DNA of 64,000 bases. Source: Labyrinthula sp. Ha (taxonomy: Eukaryota > Sar > Bigyra > Labyrinthulida > Labyrinthulaceae). The stretch covers positions 124,001 through 188,000 of the forward strand of contig JAALGZ010000053.1 in the NCBI GenBank assembly GCA_015227615.1, given 5' to 3'. The position numbers and the translations under genes were made by a program. The notes under the pieces were generated by a model. The model ran no database searches and was not told where the DNA came from. It saw only the letters and a list, made by a program, of their open reading frames with translations. This document shows, one piece after another, positions 37,401 to 46,622 of the stretch (positions are counted from its first letter, which is position 1; each line of letters begins with the position of its first letter).

Positions 37401-38431
37401 CCTTGATATTAAGAAGCGGTAAGGTTCTGCCTAGCATCGTTTCTAAAGTTAGTTTTTCGAACCCGAGTAACTTGTCTCATTCTCTTCTGCATATTGTCTT
37501 TTCTCTGAAAACATTTAAGGATATACAAATCTATAGAAATGACAACGTAAAGTACGGTTAAACACACTTTAAGTACACTAATTAAAACCCCTATCTTTAA
37601 TGTGTTGGCCCATGTTACTGCCTTGTATATATACTGAAAGCTGTTGTTTCATAATTTATACTTTTCTATAAAAAAAAATACTGAGCATTCATCTTAGTGA
37701 TGATTAAAAGCACAAACAAATCTAAATACATAGAAAAAAAATCAGTTTTTAATTTATATTTTAAAAACTTACTCTTGGCATATTTAACTGGCCTTAAATT
37801 TGGTGCTTCTTAGAAAAAGAACAAAGTGGTCACACACATCAACAAAGAACGGGCACACCTAGCAGCAGACAACCAGGTTGGGAATAGCCACAGCCAATAC
37901 TGATTCTCTTCCTCTTAAAAGCACTCCTTAATTCCTGTTAGATTTTTTCTCTTTGAAAGAAATTGTATTTCTCAGTTTTCTGTTATACTTTCTAGGGTTT
38001 GACTTCAAGTACGAATACAAGTAGAATTTGGGGAATTTCCCAATACGTAAGATCATACCGTTACACAAAATTTTATCGAAATAACGGTACTCGCTATTTA
38101 CTCAAATTGCTAAACGGTAACTACTGTTAAATCTTTTTGGTTATCCAAGTTCAGCTTTCTAAATGTAGAACTATGGAGCGAATATCAAACAATCTGTATT
38201 TTCATTGGTAAGATTCTTGTGAAATAATTGGAAACCGAAGGGAATTCTTACATTATATACTGATATACTTTAGTGCAACTTATTATATTTGAACAACTGA
38301 CAACACGAGACTTACTCATAATATGTTCTTATCAGGAATGGACTGTTTGTTGCAGTAATGGGGTAAATATTGGGTCGTCTTACCATCTGTATTTTGAGAA
38401 CTCAGCACTAACCAAAAGTTAAAGTGGATAA
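34483..38431. other. AT-rich gene desert
   Basis: No protein gene recognised in about 4 kb. It contains a 9-C run at 35719-35727 and a tRNA-like sequence at 37091-37160. Confidence 0.5.
37091..37160 (+). pseudogene. Degenerate tRNA-like sequence, Arg type (or SINE head)
   Basis: GACTGCGTAGTTTAGTGGAT resembles the 5' half of a eukaryotic tRNA-Arg with a good A box (TAGTTTAGTGG). An anticodon-like loop GTTCGAA (would read TCG) follows, but the anticodon stem is imperfect, the T-loop and B box are lost and no 3' acceptor strand pairs with GACTGCG. It is probably a dead tRNA or the tRNA-derived head of a SINE. Confidence 0.3.
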
Positions 38432-40075
38432 ATGGAAGACAATGACAAGATAGAACAAACCCTCATATCATTCCAGTCCTACTCTCACCGCTGGCACGTA
38501 CTTGCTGCTTTCTCTCTGTTATACTTCTTTTGGAGTTTTGAAGCCTACAGATATATTGGACTCACAGCTGAATTTGCTTACTTCTACTCTGTTACCAACG
38601 AAGTAAGCTTCGACAATGGGAGCTTCATCTCTGGAATGGATAGTCTCCTTTCTATAGGAAGTTTTAGCTTACTTCTATCATACCCTATCGGGGGTCTTTT
38701 AAATGATCGATTTGGCCTTGGGGTTATGAAACTTGGAGGTCTAGGTCTGGCAGCGACTTCTTGGTGGTGGTATCTCTCTGGTAGAAACTTTGATTCGGTA
38801 CAAGTTTCAAGACTTTTTTCTTCTCTTGCAGGAGGTATGGTTGTTACATCTCTCTTGAGAATTTCAAAGCAATGGTTTCCACCGCGGCAAAGAGCTTTAG
38901 CTGTTGCTATTGGAGCTATTTCCTCCACGGTAGGAGCAGCTTGTGGTCTTGTTATTTTTCCTGCAATGAGAGAAACTGGAGATTTCATAGACTTCAGATT
39001 AATATCCTGTCTTGACTCTTTTCAAGAAAATTTCTTTAGAGATAATCCAGAATACCTAAATTTTACTGCTGAAGAACTCTTTGATGAACAATTGGAATGC
39101 ACCGACGATGCAGAGGAAGATTTTTGTGTTCTCTTTTCTCAATTTATTTCTAGGTTGTTCTGCTCAAGTAGATATTGAGTTTATCAATTTCATTCTTGCT
39201 ATTATGGGTTCTGTTATTGCTCTCTATACTTTCTGGGCTGTTCGTGACGATCCTCCAATCCCTCCATCGCCAGCTGGACAAGTTAAACCTGCTCCTACAA
39301 TTTCTCAAGGGTGTGGACTTTGCTTTTCAAAAGAAAGGTTTCACTACGTGCAGCTGTGTTTAGCAGACTTCATAGCTTCTGGTCCAGTTATCGTGCTTTT
39401 CTCAACCATCAGCAGAATCTTTCCTGCAAGAGTTAGCGCGTACACACAACTCGTTTCAGCTACATCTCTTGTCGTTTCTCTTCCTGCTGGACTTTATTTC
39501 TCACTTCATTTGGCCAAGGTCAAGAAGTATTTTGATTACACAAGTAAAGGGTATTTATTTGGCTTCCTAGCTTGGACCGTCGTTACTGCTATGGTAGCTA
39601 TCGACGAGAGTTGGACTGATGCTGTCGTTCTTGGTATCGTTTTTCTTCTCTATTATTCTTAGTTATGGCTTTTGTGGCCATTCTTTCTTATGTTTTATGG
39701 ACTATATCAGTTTATGAGTTAAAGATTGAATATGTGTTTTCTTCGGATTATAGTTTGGAAGGATTTGTCATAGCTGTCGACAGAGTGATTATTAATCTGA
39801 GCAGTTTGGTTTTTGTTGCTTCTATTCCCCCTGAGAGATACAGTGGACCAGCAATCAGTGGACGACTATTTACATTTCTAGTTGGTGCGGTTTGCATGTT
39901 CATTGGTGTTGTGTTGATCTACACCATTAAGGACAAGAGAAACTACCTGAGAGTAAATTATGAAGAGGAGTACCATAAAGGGGTTGAGGATCAAACCGAA
40001 GAAGCTGTTCAAGCTAAGCCTGAAATAGCTGCAAATATTGTGGTTGAAGCTAAAGAAGAGAAAACTTCCCTTTGA
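38432..40075 (+). CDS. Major-facilitator-type membrane transporter
   Basis: Three exons, 38432-39125, 39154-39633 and 39663-40075, with 28- and 29-nt introns; product 528 aa. About twelve hydrophobic segments are visible. Between the second and third segments is LLSYPIGGLLNDRFGLGVMK, the loop 2-3 signature of the major facilitator superfamily (G-x3-D-R-x-G), and a second family-like stretch is RISKQWFPPRQRALAVAIGA. A cytosolic loop with DDPPIPPSP separates the two halves, and the C-terminal tail is charged and soluble. It resembles SLC43/SLC49-like carriers in general layout, but the substrate cannot be read from sequence. It is in a plus-strand group: the next gene starts 42 nt after its stop. 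Confidence 0.85.
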
Positions 40076-40293
40076 TTAACTATTAAAAGTCAGAGTTACG
40101 CGTTTAGCTGTTAGAAAGTGATGATACATGAAGGAGACCCAAATGACCAAACCAGAACTAATCCACAGTATGCAGAAGCTATCTCCTATTTGAATCAGCA
40201 CCAGCCTACATCTCCAGTGCCCAGTGTCCCGTATGTGGTGCAAACAAGTCCCCTTCCTACAGCAGAAGCCGTCCCTGTACAGATAAACCAGGG

Positions 40294-40298
40294 GTATG
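40294..40298. repeat. Left target-site duplication of the LTR retrotransposon
   Basis: GTATG, repeated at 45159-45163; a 5-bp duplication is normal for Ty3/Gypsy integrase. Confidence 0.9.
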
Positions 40299-40622
40299 TG
40301 TTGTGTTTCTTGTATCGGTAAGTGAAAACCCCGTTTATAAATACTTAATTTTTAACAAAGTAGATAGGGTTCCGAAACGATATTTACTTTCTCTTCGTAC
40401 TTTTTCTTTTGTTTTTGTTTTCAATACCTTCCTTCTTCAGCCTCCTTCAAATACCATTCCAAACAGCCTTCCTACTTCAGCCTTCTTTAGATACCCTTCC
40501 TAAGCAACCTTCCTACTTAAAACTTCATAGAAACCAGAATGCTACCCTCAAAAACCATCCCTAAACAGCCTTTCACTCGAAAGAACAACATAAATACACA
40601 ACTTCTCCTAACTATCATAACA
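40299..40622 (-). repeat. 3' LTR (element orientation)
   Basis: 324 bp, looks identical to 44835-45158. Read on the plus strand it begins TGTTGTGTTTC and ends CATAACA. It contains short imperfect CCTTC-rich repeats in the middle. Confidence 0.93.
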
Positions 40623-40634
40623 TCCCCCGCCAAC
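40623..40634 (-). other. Polypurine tract
   Basis: On the element strand GGCGGGGGA directly precedes the 3' LTR (TGTTATG...), right after the gag-pol stop codon. This is the expected plus-strand primer site. Confidence 0.8.
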
Positions 40635-40637
40635 ACC

Positions 40638-43600
40638 CTATGCTCCTGCATAGGTTTCATCCACATTCTGTCTCGCAACTTGCACTTCCTTTCCATCTAC
40701 TTCCAGCACATAAGAATTACTGCCCAACTTTTGTATGATCTTAAAAGGCCCTCTTTTCTCTGCAAACTTTTTATTATCAGAAGGGATGTGGTAGACCATA
40801 GCTCCTACTTCTAACTCTTTAAGCTTCTGTTCCTTTTTAAAATCCAACTTCGGTGTACAGCGAATATAGTGACCAGAGTGAAACTGCTCTTGCGGGGATA
40901 ACCTATTATTCATCTTCCTTCCGATATTCAACTTGTAACTTATATAAGGAAGCAACTCAACCCAGTCTTCATTTCCTGTATCCCTAAACACTTTCAATTG
41001 ATCCGATAAGAAACGATGCGCCCTTTCTACGATACCGTTTTGCCACGGCGCATAAATGCCCGTGAAACTCTGTTCAACATTATATCTCCTCATCCAATCA
41101 AAAATCACCTCTGCTCTGAACTCGTTATCTGCATGAACAATGAGTGGGTAGCCATATCTCAGGCACCACTCTTTTTCAAATACATTCATCAACTCTGTTG
41201 CGTATCTACTTTTTAGCGGGAAAAACAACGTAAAGCCCGTGAAATTACATGAAACAGAAAGTATTCCCGAAAATCCCCGTAACTTCTTTAAACTCCCGGT
41301 TCCATATATATCCAAGGAAACTATCTCATTAGGAGCCTCAGCCTTCTTCAAACTTCCACCTTTTTCTGCGGGTTTCGTAAACTTCTTCTGCTTTCTACAA
41401 ATGTCGCACTCCTTTATAAAGCTTCTTATATCCTGCTGCCACCCGGGCCAAAAATACAGCCTTTGAATAAGCTGAGTTGTTCTATCAACCCCCAGGTGAC
41501 TTGTCCTAATATCCTCTTCGTGTACTTTCTTTAGTAATGCAACTGTATTTTCTTTAGGTACAACAAGTCTGTTTTTATAATATAGTGCGCCGTTCTCTTC
41601 TTTGAAGTCACTTCTTTTATAGCTGGAACGATCATAAACGACAAAGTCATCGTCACCACTTTGCTTATATTTCTTATAGAAAGCATCTTTTACCAAGCCG
41701 TCCTGCACACTTCTTCTTACAAATAACATATATCTGCTAAAATAATCTGCTTTGTTTTTCGTTCCTGGAATAACTTTTATCTGTATCTGGTATGGAGCTA
41801 ATCTAAGTGCGTAATTTGAAAATCTGTGAGGATGTTGCACCTCGGCAAGCCATTTGAGACTTGCCTGGTCAACTCGAACCTCTACATCTTTAGCGAAAAT
41901 ATAGATACGAAAATCTTCAAGGGATTCTACAAGGGCCATCATTTCTTTTTCTGGAATTCCTTTTCCAATCTCTTCTTCTTTAAACTTTCTGCTGAAGTAT
42001 GAAATAATGTTAACCTTCTTATCATATTCTTGGACCAGTACCCCCCCAATACCGAACTTAGAAGCATCCGAGTACACAATGAAAGGATGCTCAAAGTTCG
42101 GATGCTTCAATATGGGAGCCTTTGCCAACTCATTTTTCATAAATTCAAAAGTATCTTGCGCTTTCTTATTCCAATTTTCTTTTACCTTTACTCCATCTTT
42201 TAGAAGATCCGTAAGGGGCTTTATTTTATTTGAAAAATCTTTAATATATCTGCGCTGCCAGTTTACCACACCTATGAAGGAGCGGAGACTTTTCTTGTCC
42301 AAAGGTGTGCTTATCTTTTTTACCTTTTCAATATAACTTTCTCCCACTCTCCAACCTTCTTTGCTAACCAATCTACCTAGGAACTTAACTTCTTCACGGC
42401 CGATTTGAACTTTGGCTAACTTAACCTTGGCATTCGCATAAGTAAGAATGTCCAACACTTCGTTTACTTCTCTTAAATGTTTTTGAATATCTCCGCTAGT
42501 AAATATTAAAATATCATCCGCGTAGACTATTACAGTCTCCATGTATTTTTCTTTAAGTATGTTTGTTAAAACACCCTGCAAAATAGAAGTTGAAATACAG
42601 CAACCCATAGGTAATGCGGTATACTGAAATAGCCTCCCTGAACTGGCCGCAAAAGCGGTAAATGGTCTGCTATCTTCTTTCAAAGGTATCTGGAAAAAAC
42701 TCTCTCGCAAATCAATAGTGCTAAAAAAATCAGCTTTGCAAACTGCTAAACGAATATCTTCTTCTCTTGGGAGAGGATTTGCTCCCTGATCTAGTAGCTT
42801 ATTCAACTGAATAAAAGGAGTTACTATCCTCCAATTTTTCTTCACATTTCCTTTGTCGTCGATTGTATCCGGTTTCTTAACAGGGAAGATAGTTGCTCTC
42901 CAAGTTGAAGCTGAAGGTTCAATTATTTCCTTCTCCAAAGCTTCCTTTATCCACTTATTGACGACTTCCACTTCTGCATGAGCTAAAGGACGTAAGGGCA
43001 TCACCCTCGGCGTACTTATGTCGGCGTTCTTCTTAAACTGAAACTGCACTTTATTTACATTCAACTTCCCTGCTTTGAAACATTCGGAAAACAATCTTTC
43101 ATGTCTCTCAAGAATTTTCATCATATTTTCTTTTTCTTTTAATATTCTTTCCTTTTCTTCTTGAGAATCTGCTTCTTTTAATTTTATCTTTGCAATGTTG
43201 TCAACTTCTTGTTTTAATTGTAGTAACACCTTCTCGTTTTTGCTCGTTTTACTAATACCTCCTTCTTGTAAACGGCTTTCATTCTGGATTAAATAAACTG
43301 TTTTATATTCGGCTGGGAAAATATTTTCTTCGTCTAAAGAAATAGTCTGCATATCCAAAGTCTCTTTGTTGAAAGTTATTTTGTTTTCCTTGTTATCCAC
43401 AATAGCCTCTTTTAATACGTCCATTCCTACTATAAGCGGAGCAGGAGAGTTTGCCACAATAACAGCTCTTGAATGGAACACTTGATTCCCTATTTCCATG
43501 AGAATTGGTATTCCTCCTTCTATCTGTAAGTTATTGCTGTCCACTCCTCGTAGTTTGTAACCTTCATTTTTATTTCTCTTCCAATTTTCCGGTAGTATTT

Positions 43601-44819
43601 CATACAAACTTCTTGAAATAACAGACACTTCAGCTCCTGTATCTATCACGGCATGAATAACGTGACCTCCCACTTTAACAGTAAAGCCTCTTAGGAAATT
43701 CTCCTCGGCACCCAGTGTAAAGCCTACCAGTTTGTTACCGGAAGTACCTTGTGTATTTCCTCCAGAGTTCTGATTTGACGAGGGGGCATTACCACGTAGC
43801 TTTAAACCAAGTCTGCGCTGACTTCTCATAATTGAAGAAAAGACTTGCTCATGAAATTTCGTAAGATGCGGACCAAAGCAGATCCCACATGCCGGCAAAC
43901 TATTACACCCACATATCCAACGTCCTTCCGAACCTTTTCTCATAGCTCCATCACATTTAAAGCATGCGGGCACCCCAGAATAACTAGCAGGTGCAGGATT
44001 GGGAACACCTGAAGTATTTTGAGCCAACAGAACTTTCTTATGCCCATCGCCGTAAAGAAAACGAAAACTTTCTTCTGCTTCACTTGCGCAACTTCTCACC
44101 ATCTCTATTCCCCAACTTTCAGGATTGCTCAAAGAGGATTTTGTTTTCCAGACATCGATTAACTTTGCGACGAACGTTTTTTCCAGACCTAGATTTAACT
44201 TTACATGCTCAAAGACGCGATCCTTGGACCAAGTTTTACCCTTCCACTTTTCTCCTCCATCTTGACATTTCAAATTAAATAAATCGACAAGATTCACAAA
44301 GTTGCAGATGTTTTCAGTCCTAGATAACGATGCGTTGAGCTTAAAAGAAGTCACTCTGGACTTGGCGATATTCAATTCTTCCAAAGAATTATATCTCTTA
44401 TCAATAGCTTCTAAAAAGTCGTTGAAAGATAAAGTGTTCCAAGGATCCAGAGTTCTCAAAATGCTCCATGGAATAACCTTCTTTAACTCCAAGAAGACCT
44501 CCTCAGAATTATATCTTTTGGAAATACGCTGGGCCTCTCTCATTAAAAAAACCATCCTACCAGCTGTATCACCCTCTAAAAAATCTTTTTCAGACACTTT
44601 AGGAAATGGTCCTCGTGGACACTTTTGTTGATCTATGTCGGGATCCTTATTGGACAAGGCCTGAATATCGTATTGAACTGCCGCCTCTTTCTGTTGAACT
44701 TGCAGTTGTTCAAGCTTATCCTGAAGTGCTTTTATCTGTCTCAATAAATCTTCTTGCTGCATACTAATAATGTTTTCTGAAATTTGCTGTTTCTTTTTCG
44801 ATCGTCTCGTACTTACCAT
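40638..44819 (-). CDS. Gag-Pol polyprotein of the LTR retrotransposon
   Basis: One uninterrupted frame of 1393 codons from ATG 44819 to TAG 40638-40640. In order: a coiled-coil-like N terminus and gag region; a Cys/His cluster at about 286-323 (C-x2-C, C-x-C, C-x2-C, H) that differs from the usual CCHC knuckle; an aspartic protease with DTGAEVS at about 393-399; a reverse transcriptase with VYADDILIF; an RNase H with FIVYSDASKFGIGG; an integrase with an H2C2 finger (HLGVDR...CDICRKQ) and catalytic DIYGTG, HADNEF and NGIVERAHR; and a C-terminal GPFKIIQKLG (GPY/F-like module). The domain order protease-RT-RNaseH-integrase defines Ty3/Gypsy. Gag and Pol are fused without the frameshift many relatives use. 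Confidence 0.95.
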   Translation of the reverse strand: MVSTRRSKKKQQISENIISMQQEDLLRQIKALQDKLEQLQVQQKEAAVQYDIQALSNKDPDIDQQKCPRGPFPKVSEKDFLEGDTAGRMVFLMREAQRISKRYNSEEVFLELKKVIPWSILRTLDPWNTLSFNDFLEAIDKRYNSLEELNIAKSRVTSFKLNASLSRTENICNFVNLVDLFNLKCQDGGEKWKGKTWSKDRVFEHVKLNLGLEKTFVAKLIDVWKTKSSLSNPESWGIEMVRSCASEAEESFRFLYGDGHKKVLLAQNTSGVPNPAPASYSGVPACFKCDGAMRKGSEGRWICGCNSLPACGICFGPHLTKFHEQVFSSIMRSQRRLGLKLRGNAPSSNQNSGGNTQGTSGNKLVGFTLGAEENFLRGFTVKVGGHVIHAVIDTGAEVSVISRSLYEILPENWKRNKNEGYKLRGVDSNNLQIEGGIPILMEIGNQVFHSRAVIVANSPAPLIVGMDVLKEAIVDNKENKITFNKETLDMQTISLDEENIFPAEYKTVYLIQNESRLQEGGISKTSKNEKVLLQLKQEVDNIAKIKLKEADSQEEKERILKEKENMMKILERHERLFSECFKAGKLNVNKVQFQFKKNADISTPRVMPLRPLAHAEVEVVNKWIKEALEKEIIEPSASTWRATIFPVKKPDTIDDKGNVKKNWRIVTPFIQLNKLLDQGANPLPREEDIRLAVCKADFFSTIDLRESFFQIPLKEDSRPFTAFAASSGRLFQYTALPMGCCISTSILQGVLTNILKEKYMETVIVYADDILIFTSGDIQKHLREVNEVLDILTYANAKVKLAKVQIGREEVKFLGRLVSKEGWRVGESYIEKVKKISTPLDKKSLRSFIGVVNWQRRYIKDFSNKIKPLTDLLKDGVKVKENWNKKAQDTFEFMKNELAKAPILKHPNFEHPFIVYSDASKFGIGGVLVQEYDKKVNIISYFSRKFKEEEIGKGIPEKEMMALVESLEDFRIYIFAKDVEVRVDQASLKWLAEVQHPHRFSNYALRLAPYQIQIKVIPGTKNKADYFSRYMLFVRRSVQDGLVKDAFYKKYKQSGDDDFVVYDRSSYKRSDFKEENGALYYKNRLVVPKENTVALLKKVHEEDIRTSHLGVDRTTQLIQRLYFWPGWQQDIRSFIKECDICRKQKKFTKPAEKGGSLKKAEAPNEIVSLDIYGTGSLKKLRGFSGILSVSCNFTGFTLFFPLKSRYATELMNVFEKEWCLRYGYPLIVHADNEFRAEVIFDWMRRYNVEQSFTGIYAPWQNGIVERAHRFLSDQLKVFRDTGNEDWVELLPYISYKLNIGRKMNNRLSPQEQFHSGHYIRCTPKLDFKKEQKLKELEVGAMVYHIPSDNKKFAEKRGPFKIIQKLGSNSYVLEVDGKEVQVARQNVDETYAGA

Positions 44820-44822
44820 AAA

Positions 44823-44834
44823 TAAAAATTAAGT
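44823..44834 (-). other. Candidate self-priming primer-binding site
   Basis: The 12 nt immediately after the 5' LTR on the element strand read ACTTAATTTTTA. They do not begin with TGG and do not look like a tRNA 3' end complement. They are exactly complementary to TAAAAATTAAGT within the 5' LTR (44890-44879), 44 nt upstream in the transcript. The gag-pol ATG follows 3 nt later. Confidence 0.65.
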
Positions 44835-45158
44835 TGTTGTGTTTCTTGTATCGGTAAGTGAAAACCCCGTTTATAAATACTTAATTTTTAACAAAGTAGA
44901 TAGGGTTCCGAAACGATATTTACTTTCTCTTCGTACTTTTTCTTTTGTTTTTGTTTTCAATACCTTCCTTCTTCAGCCTCCTTCAAATACCATTCCAAAC
45001 AGCCTTCCTACTTCAGCCTTCTTTAGATACCCTTCCTAAGCAACCTTCCTACTTAAAACTTCATAGAAACCAGAATGCTACCCTCAAAAACCATCCCTAA
45101 ACAGCCTTTCACTCGAAAGAACAACATAAATACACAACTTCTCCTAACTATCATAACA
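44835..45158 (-). repeat. 5' LTR (element orientation)
   Basis: 324 bp, looks identical to 40299-40622. On the element strand an AT-rich TAAATAT lies 32 nt before TAAAAATTAAGT (44890), a plausible core promoter if the transcript starts there. Confidence 0.93.
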
Positions 45159-45163
45159 GTATG
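45159..45163. repeat. Right target-site duplication of the LTR retrotransposon
   Basis: GTATG, identical to 40294-40298. Confidence 0.9.
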
Positions 45164-45354
45164 CAAATATAAACACCGCTCATTCGACAAGCACATCCCA
45201 GGGAAATACAGCTCGTGTTATTGTTAGGTCGAACTATATAGGTCCGAAGACTTTGTTTGTATTTTTCATTGCATGCTGCTTCGTGGGTCCGCTTGCACTG
45301 GTGTTCTGCTGCTGTCCGATTGATGTTCAAACAAGGGCAGCAGAAAATAGTTAA

Positions 45355-45765
45355 ATGCGGAATTTAAGAAGAAACCTAAAACACTTTTATTAGATTTAGA
45401 ATTTGTTTTTATTCTTTGGATTCCATTTGCTCAACCATTTCACATTTTTAGAAGGCGTATATCTTCTAATTTTAAAGCCACCATGGTAAAGAAACAGTGT
45501 CTGTTGTGGCTTTCAAAATAGGAAATTTACAAAATTGTCTAAGCCAATTATATTGGCATTTCTTCTTTAGAAGAAAAAGTTTGAATGATTCTTGAATCCT
45601 GTATTTGCTTTTCAAGGAAATATGTAGCACCTCTCGTTTTCTCTTGACACTAAATTATGTCATATTGGAAAGTCCCATACGTAGCATGAATAAATAAAAT
45701 AGTTGCTTCTTTTCTTAGATTTTAATTAATATTCGAAAACATGATAACTATCCCTATTGTCTTGC
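45355..45765. other. Short intergenic stretch
   Basis: About 400 bp of AT-rich sequence, no gene seen. Confidence 0.5.
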
Positions 45766-45933
45766 CTACTTTTTTTTCTCCTTCTTCTTTCCTCCGTGAA
45801 TCGCTAGAGCAGGTCCTCCAAGTAATATAGCTGCATTGTTCTTATTTTCAAAGTAATTAACTCCTTTATGTTTATTTTTTGTCTTGCTCTTTTTAATTTC
45901 CTTATTCTGTGGTTTGTTTTTCTGAATCTTCAT
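45766..45933 (-). CDS. Possible small lysine-rich protein (55 aa)
   Basis: ATG 45933 to TAG 45768-45766. The peptide is very basic at both ends (MKIQKNKPQNKEIKKSKTKN; KKKEKKK) around a neutral core NNAAILLGGPALAIHGG. The composition is unlike chance AT-rich translation and it lies in a gene-dense island. A 28-nt GT-AG interval (45951-45924 region) overlaps the start, so the real 5' end may be spliced differently. No family recognised. Confidence 0.38.
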   Translation of the reverse strand: MKIQKNKPQNKEIKKSKTKNKHKGVNYFENKNNAAILLGGPALAIHGGKKKEKKK

Positions 45934-46052
45934 ATGTTATAAGGTTTACCTCTTTTCCCTCTTTTACTTGTAGCAGTATGAAAACCTCTCATCATGCCAC
46001 GTCATCACGTTAATACCAAATCTAATCCGTTGGATTTGGGAAAGTCAAGTAC

Positions 46053-46403
46053 TTAACTTGGGAAGCGAAGAAGGACTTGTGCAAGATTAATAAATGAGGT
46101 AAACCAGGTTTTATCTTCTGTATTAATATGTTTTGGCAAATCCAATGGTTCAAATATTAAGTTTCGAGTCAATTTCACTGCCGAAAATTCTTGCTGAATT
46201 TGATTCTTGTTTCGTTGAAACAAGGAATATGCCTTCGGCAAAAATTCACCCTTCTTGCCTATCCGTGCTATTTCTACTGTGCGAAATATTCCTAATTTTC
46301 CCTTTTTTTCGTTTTAACTATGCTTAGGTGTTCTAAAAGGCAAATCGTTGGTACCTGATGAATCATGAATTTTGAGAAAAACATTTTGTAGTTCTGTTTC
46401 CAT
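46053..46403 (-). CDS. Probable small spliced gene, unrecognised
   Basis: Exons 46403-46319 and 46291-46053 with a 27-nt GT-AG intron (46318-46292); at least 107 aa (METELQNVFLKIHDSSGTND...PFRTPKH, then RIFRTVEIARIGKKGEF...). The second exon is open for 79 codons and clearly protein-like (AYSLFQRNKNQIQQEFSAVK). Without the splice an in-frame TAA interrupts it. An upstream exon is possible: 46534-46462 (MSFRTVLQVYITKTK...) joined through a 35-nt intron (46461-46427), giving 139 aa, but that intron is longer than all others here. The start would then be only 88 nt from the divergent gene at 46623. No family recognised. Confidence 0.5.
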
Positions 46404-46622
46404 GTCAACTCTTGTGTCGAGGCAGGCTTAAGAAGAAGTTGAGTAGATATAGCTTTCGTACTTGGAGCTTTATAAGAGATTTTTACCGGCTTTGTCTTAG
46501 TTATGTAGACTTGTAAAACTGTTCTAAAACTCATGTCCCGTATTCTTTCATAACTCGTCTTACAAGAAAAAATTCGTAAAATATATAGTATACAAAGCAA
46601 AACATAAGTAAAAACACTCAAT

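Larger units (their letters stand above)
40299..45158 (-). mobile_element. Young, whole-looking Ty3/Gypsy (Metaviridae) LTR retrotransposon
   Basis: A 4860-bp element in minus orientation: 324-bp LTRs at both ends starting TG and ending CA, 5-bp target duplications, a polypurine tract and one long gag-pol frame filling almost the whole internal region. The two LTRs appear identical throughout, implying very recent insertion. No breaks were noticed. It sits inside a host gene. A single gag-pol frame plus an apparent self-priming site is the arrangement known from Tf1-type elements. No chromodomain was seen. Confidence 0.93.
40118..45354 (+). pseudogene. Small single-span CPID-motif host gene, interrupted by an LTR retrotransposon
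   Basis: The host frame runs from ATG 40118 to 40298 (MIHEGDPNDQ..., rich in Pro, Gln and Ser, ending QINQG before the insertion). It resumes in frame at 45164, after the duplicated GTATG, ending at TAA 45352-45354. Without the element this would be a 123-aa protein with a proline-rich N terminus, one hydrophobic span (TLFVFFIACCFVGPLALVF) and a tail CCCPIDVQTR. That the frame is continuous across the target site shows the gene was intact until a recent insertion. The GP...CPID block has the same spacing in the gene at 46623, so the two look related. In this allele the product would be truncated shortly after entering the LTR. Confidence 0.75.

Noticed and set aside
38584-38988. 134-codon minus-strand frame inside the transporter gene
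   Set aside because: It is the antisense shadow of transporter exon 1, whose membrane protein features are clear.
40303-40503. 66-codon frame repeated in both LTRs (also 44839-45039)
   Set aside because: The identical frame in both LTRs reflects LTR identity, not two genes; it is antisense to the element.
42007-42336. 109-codon plus-strand frames within the retrotransposon
   Set aside because: Antisense shadows of the gag-pol frame.
44823-44834. Standard tRNA primer-binding site for the LTR element
   Set aside because: The sequence after the LTR does not begin with TGG and lacks complementarity to a tRNA 3' end, so self-priming was preferred.
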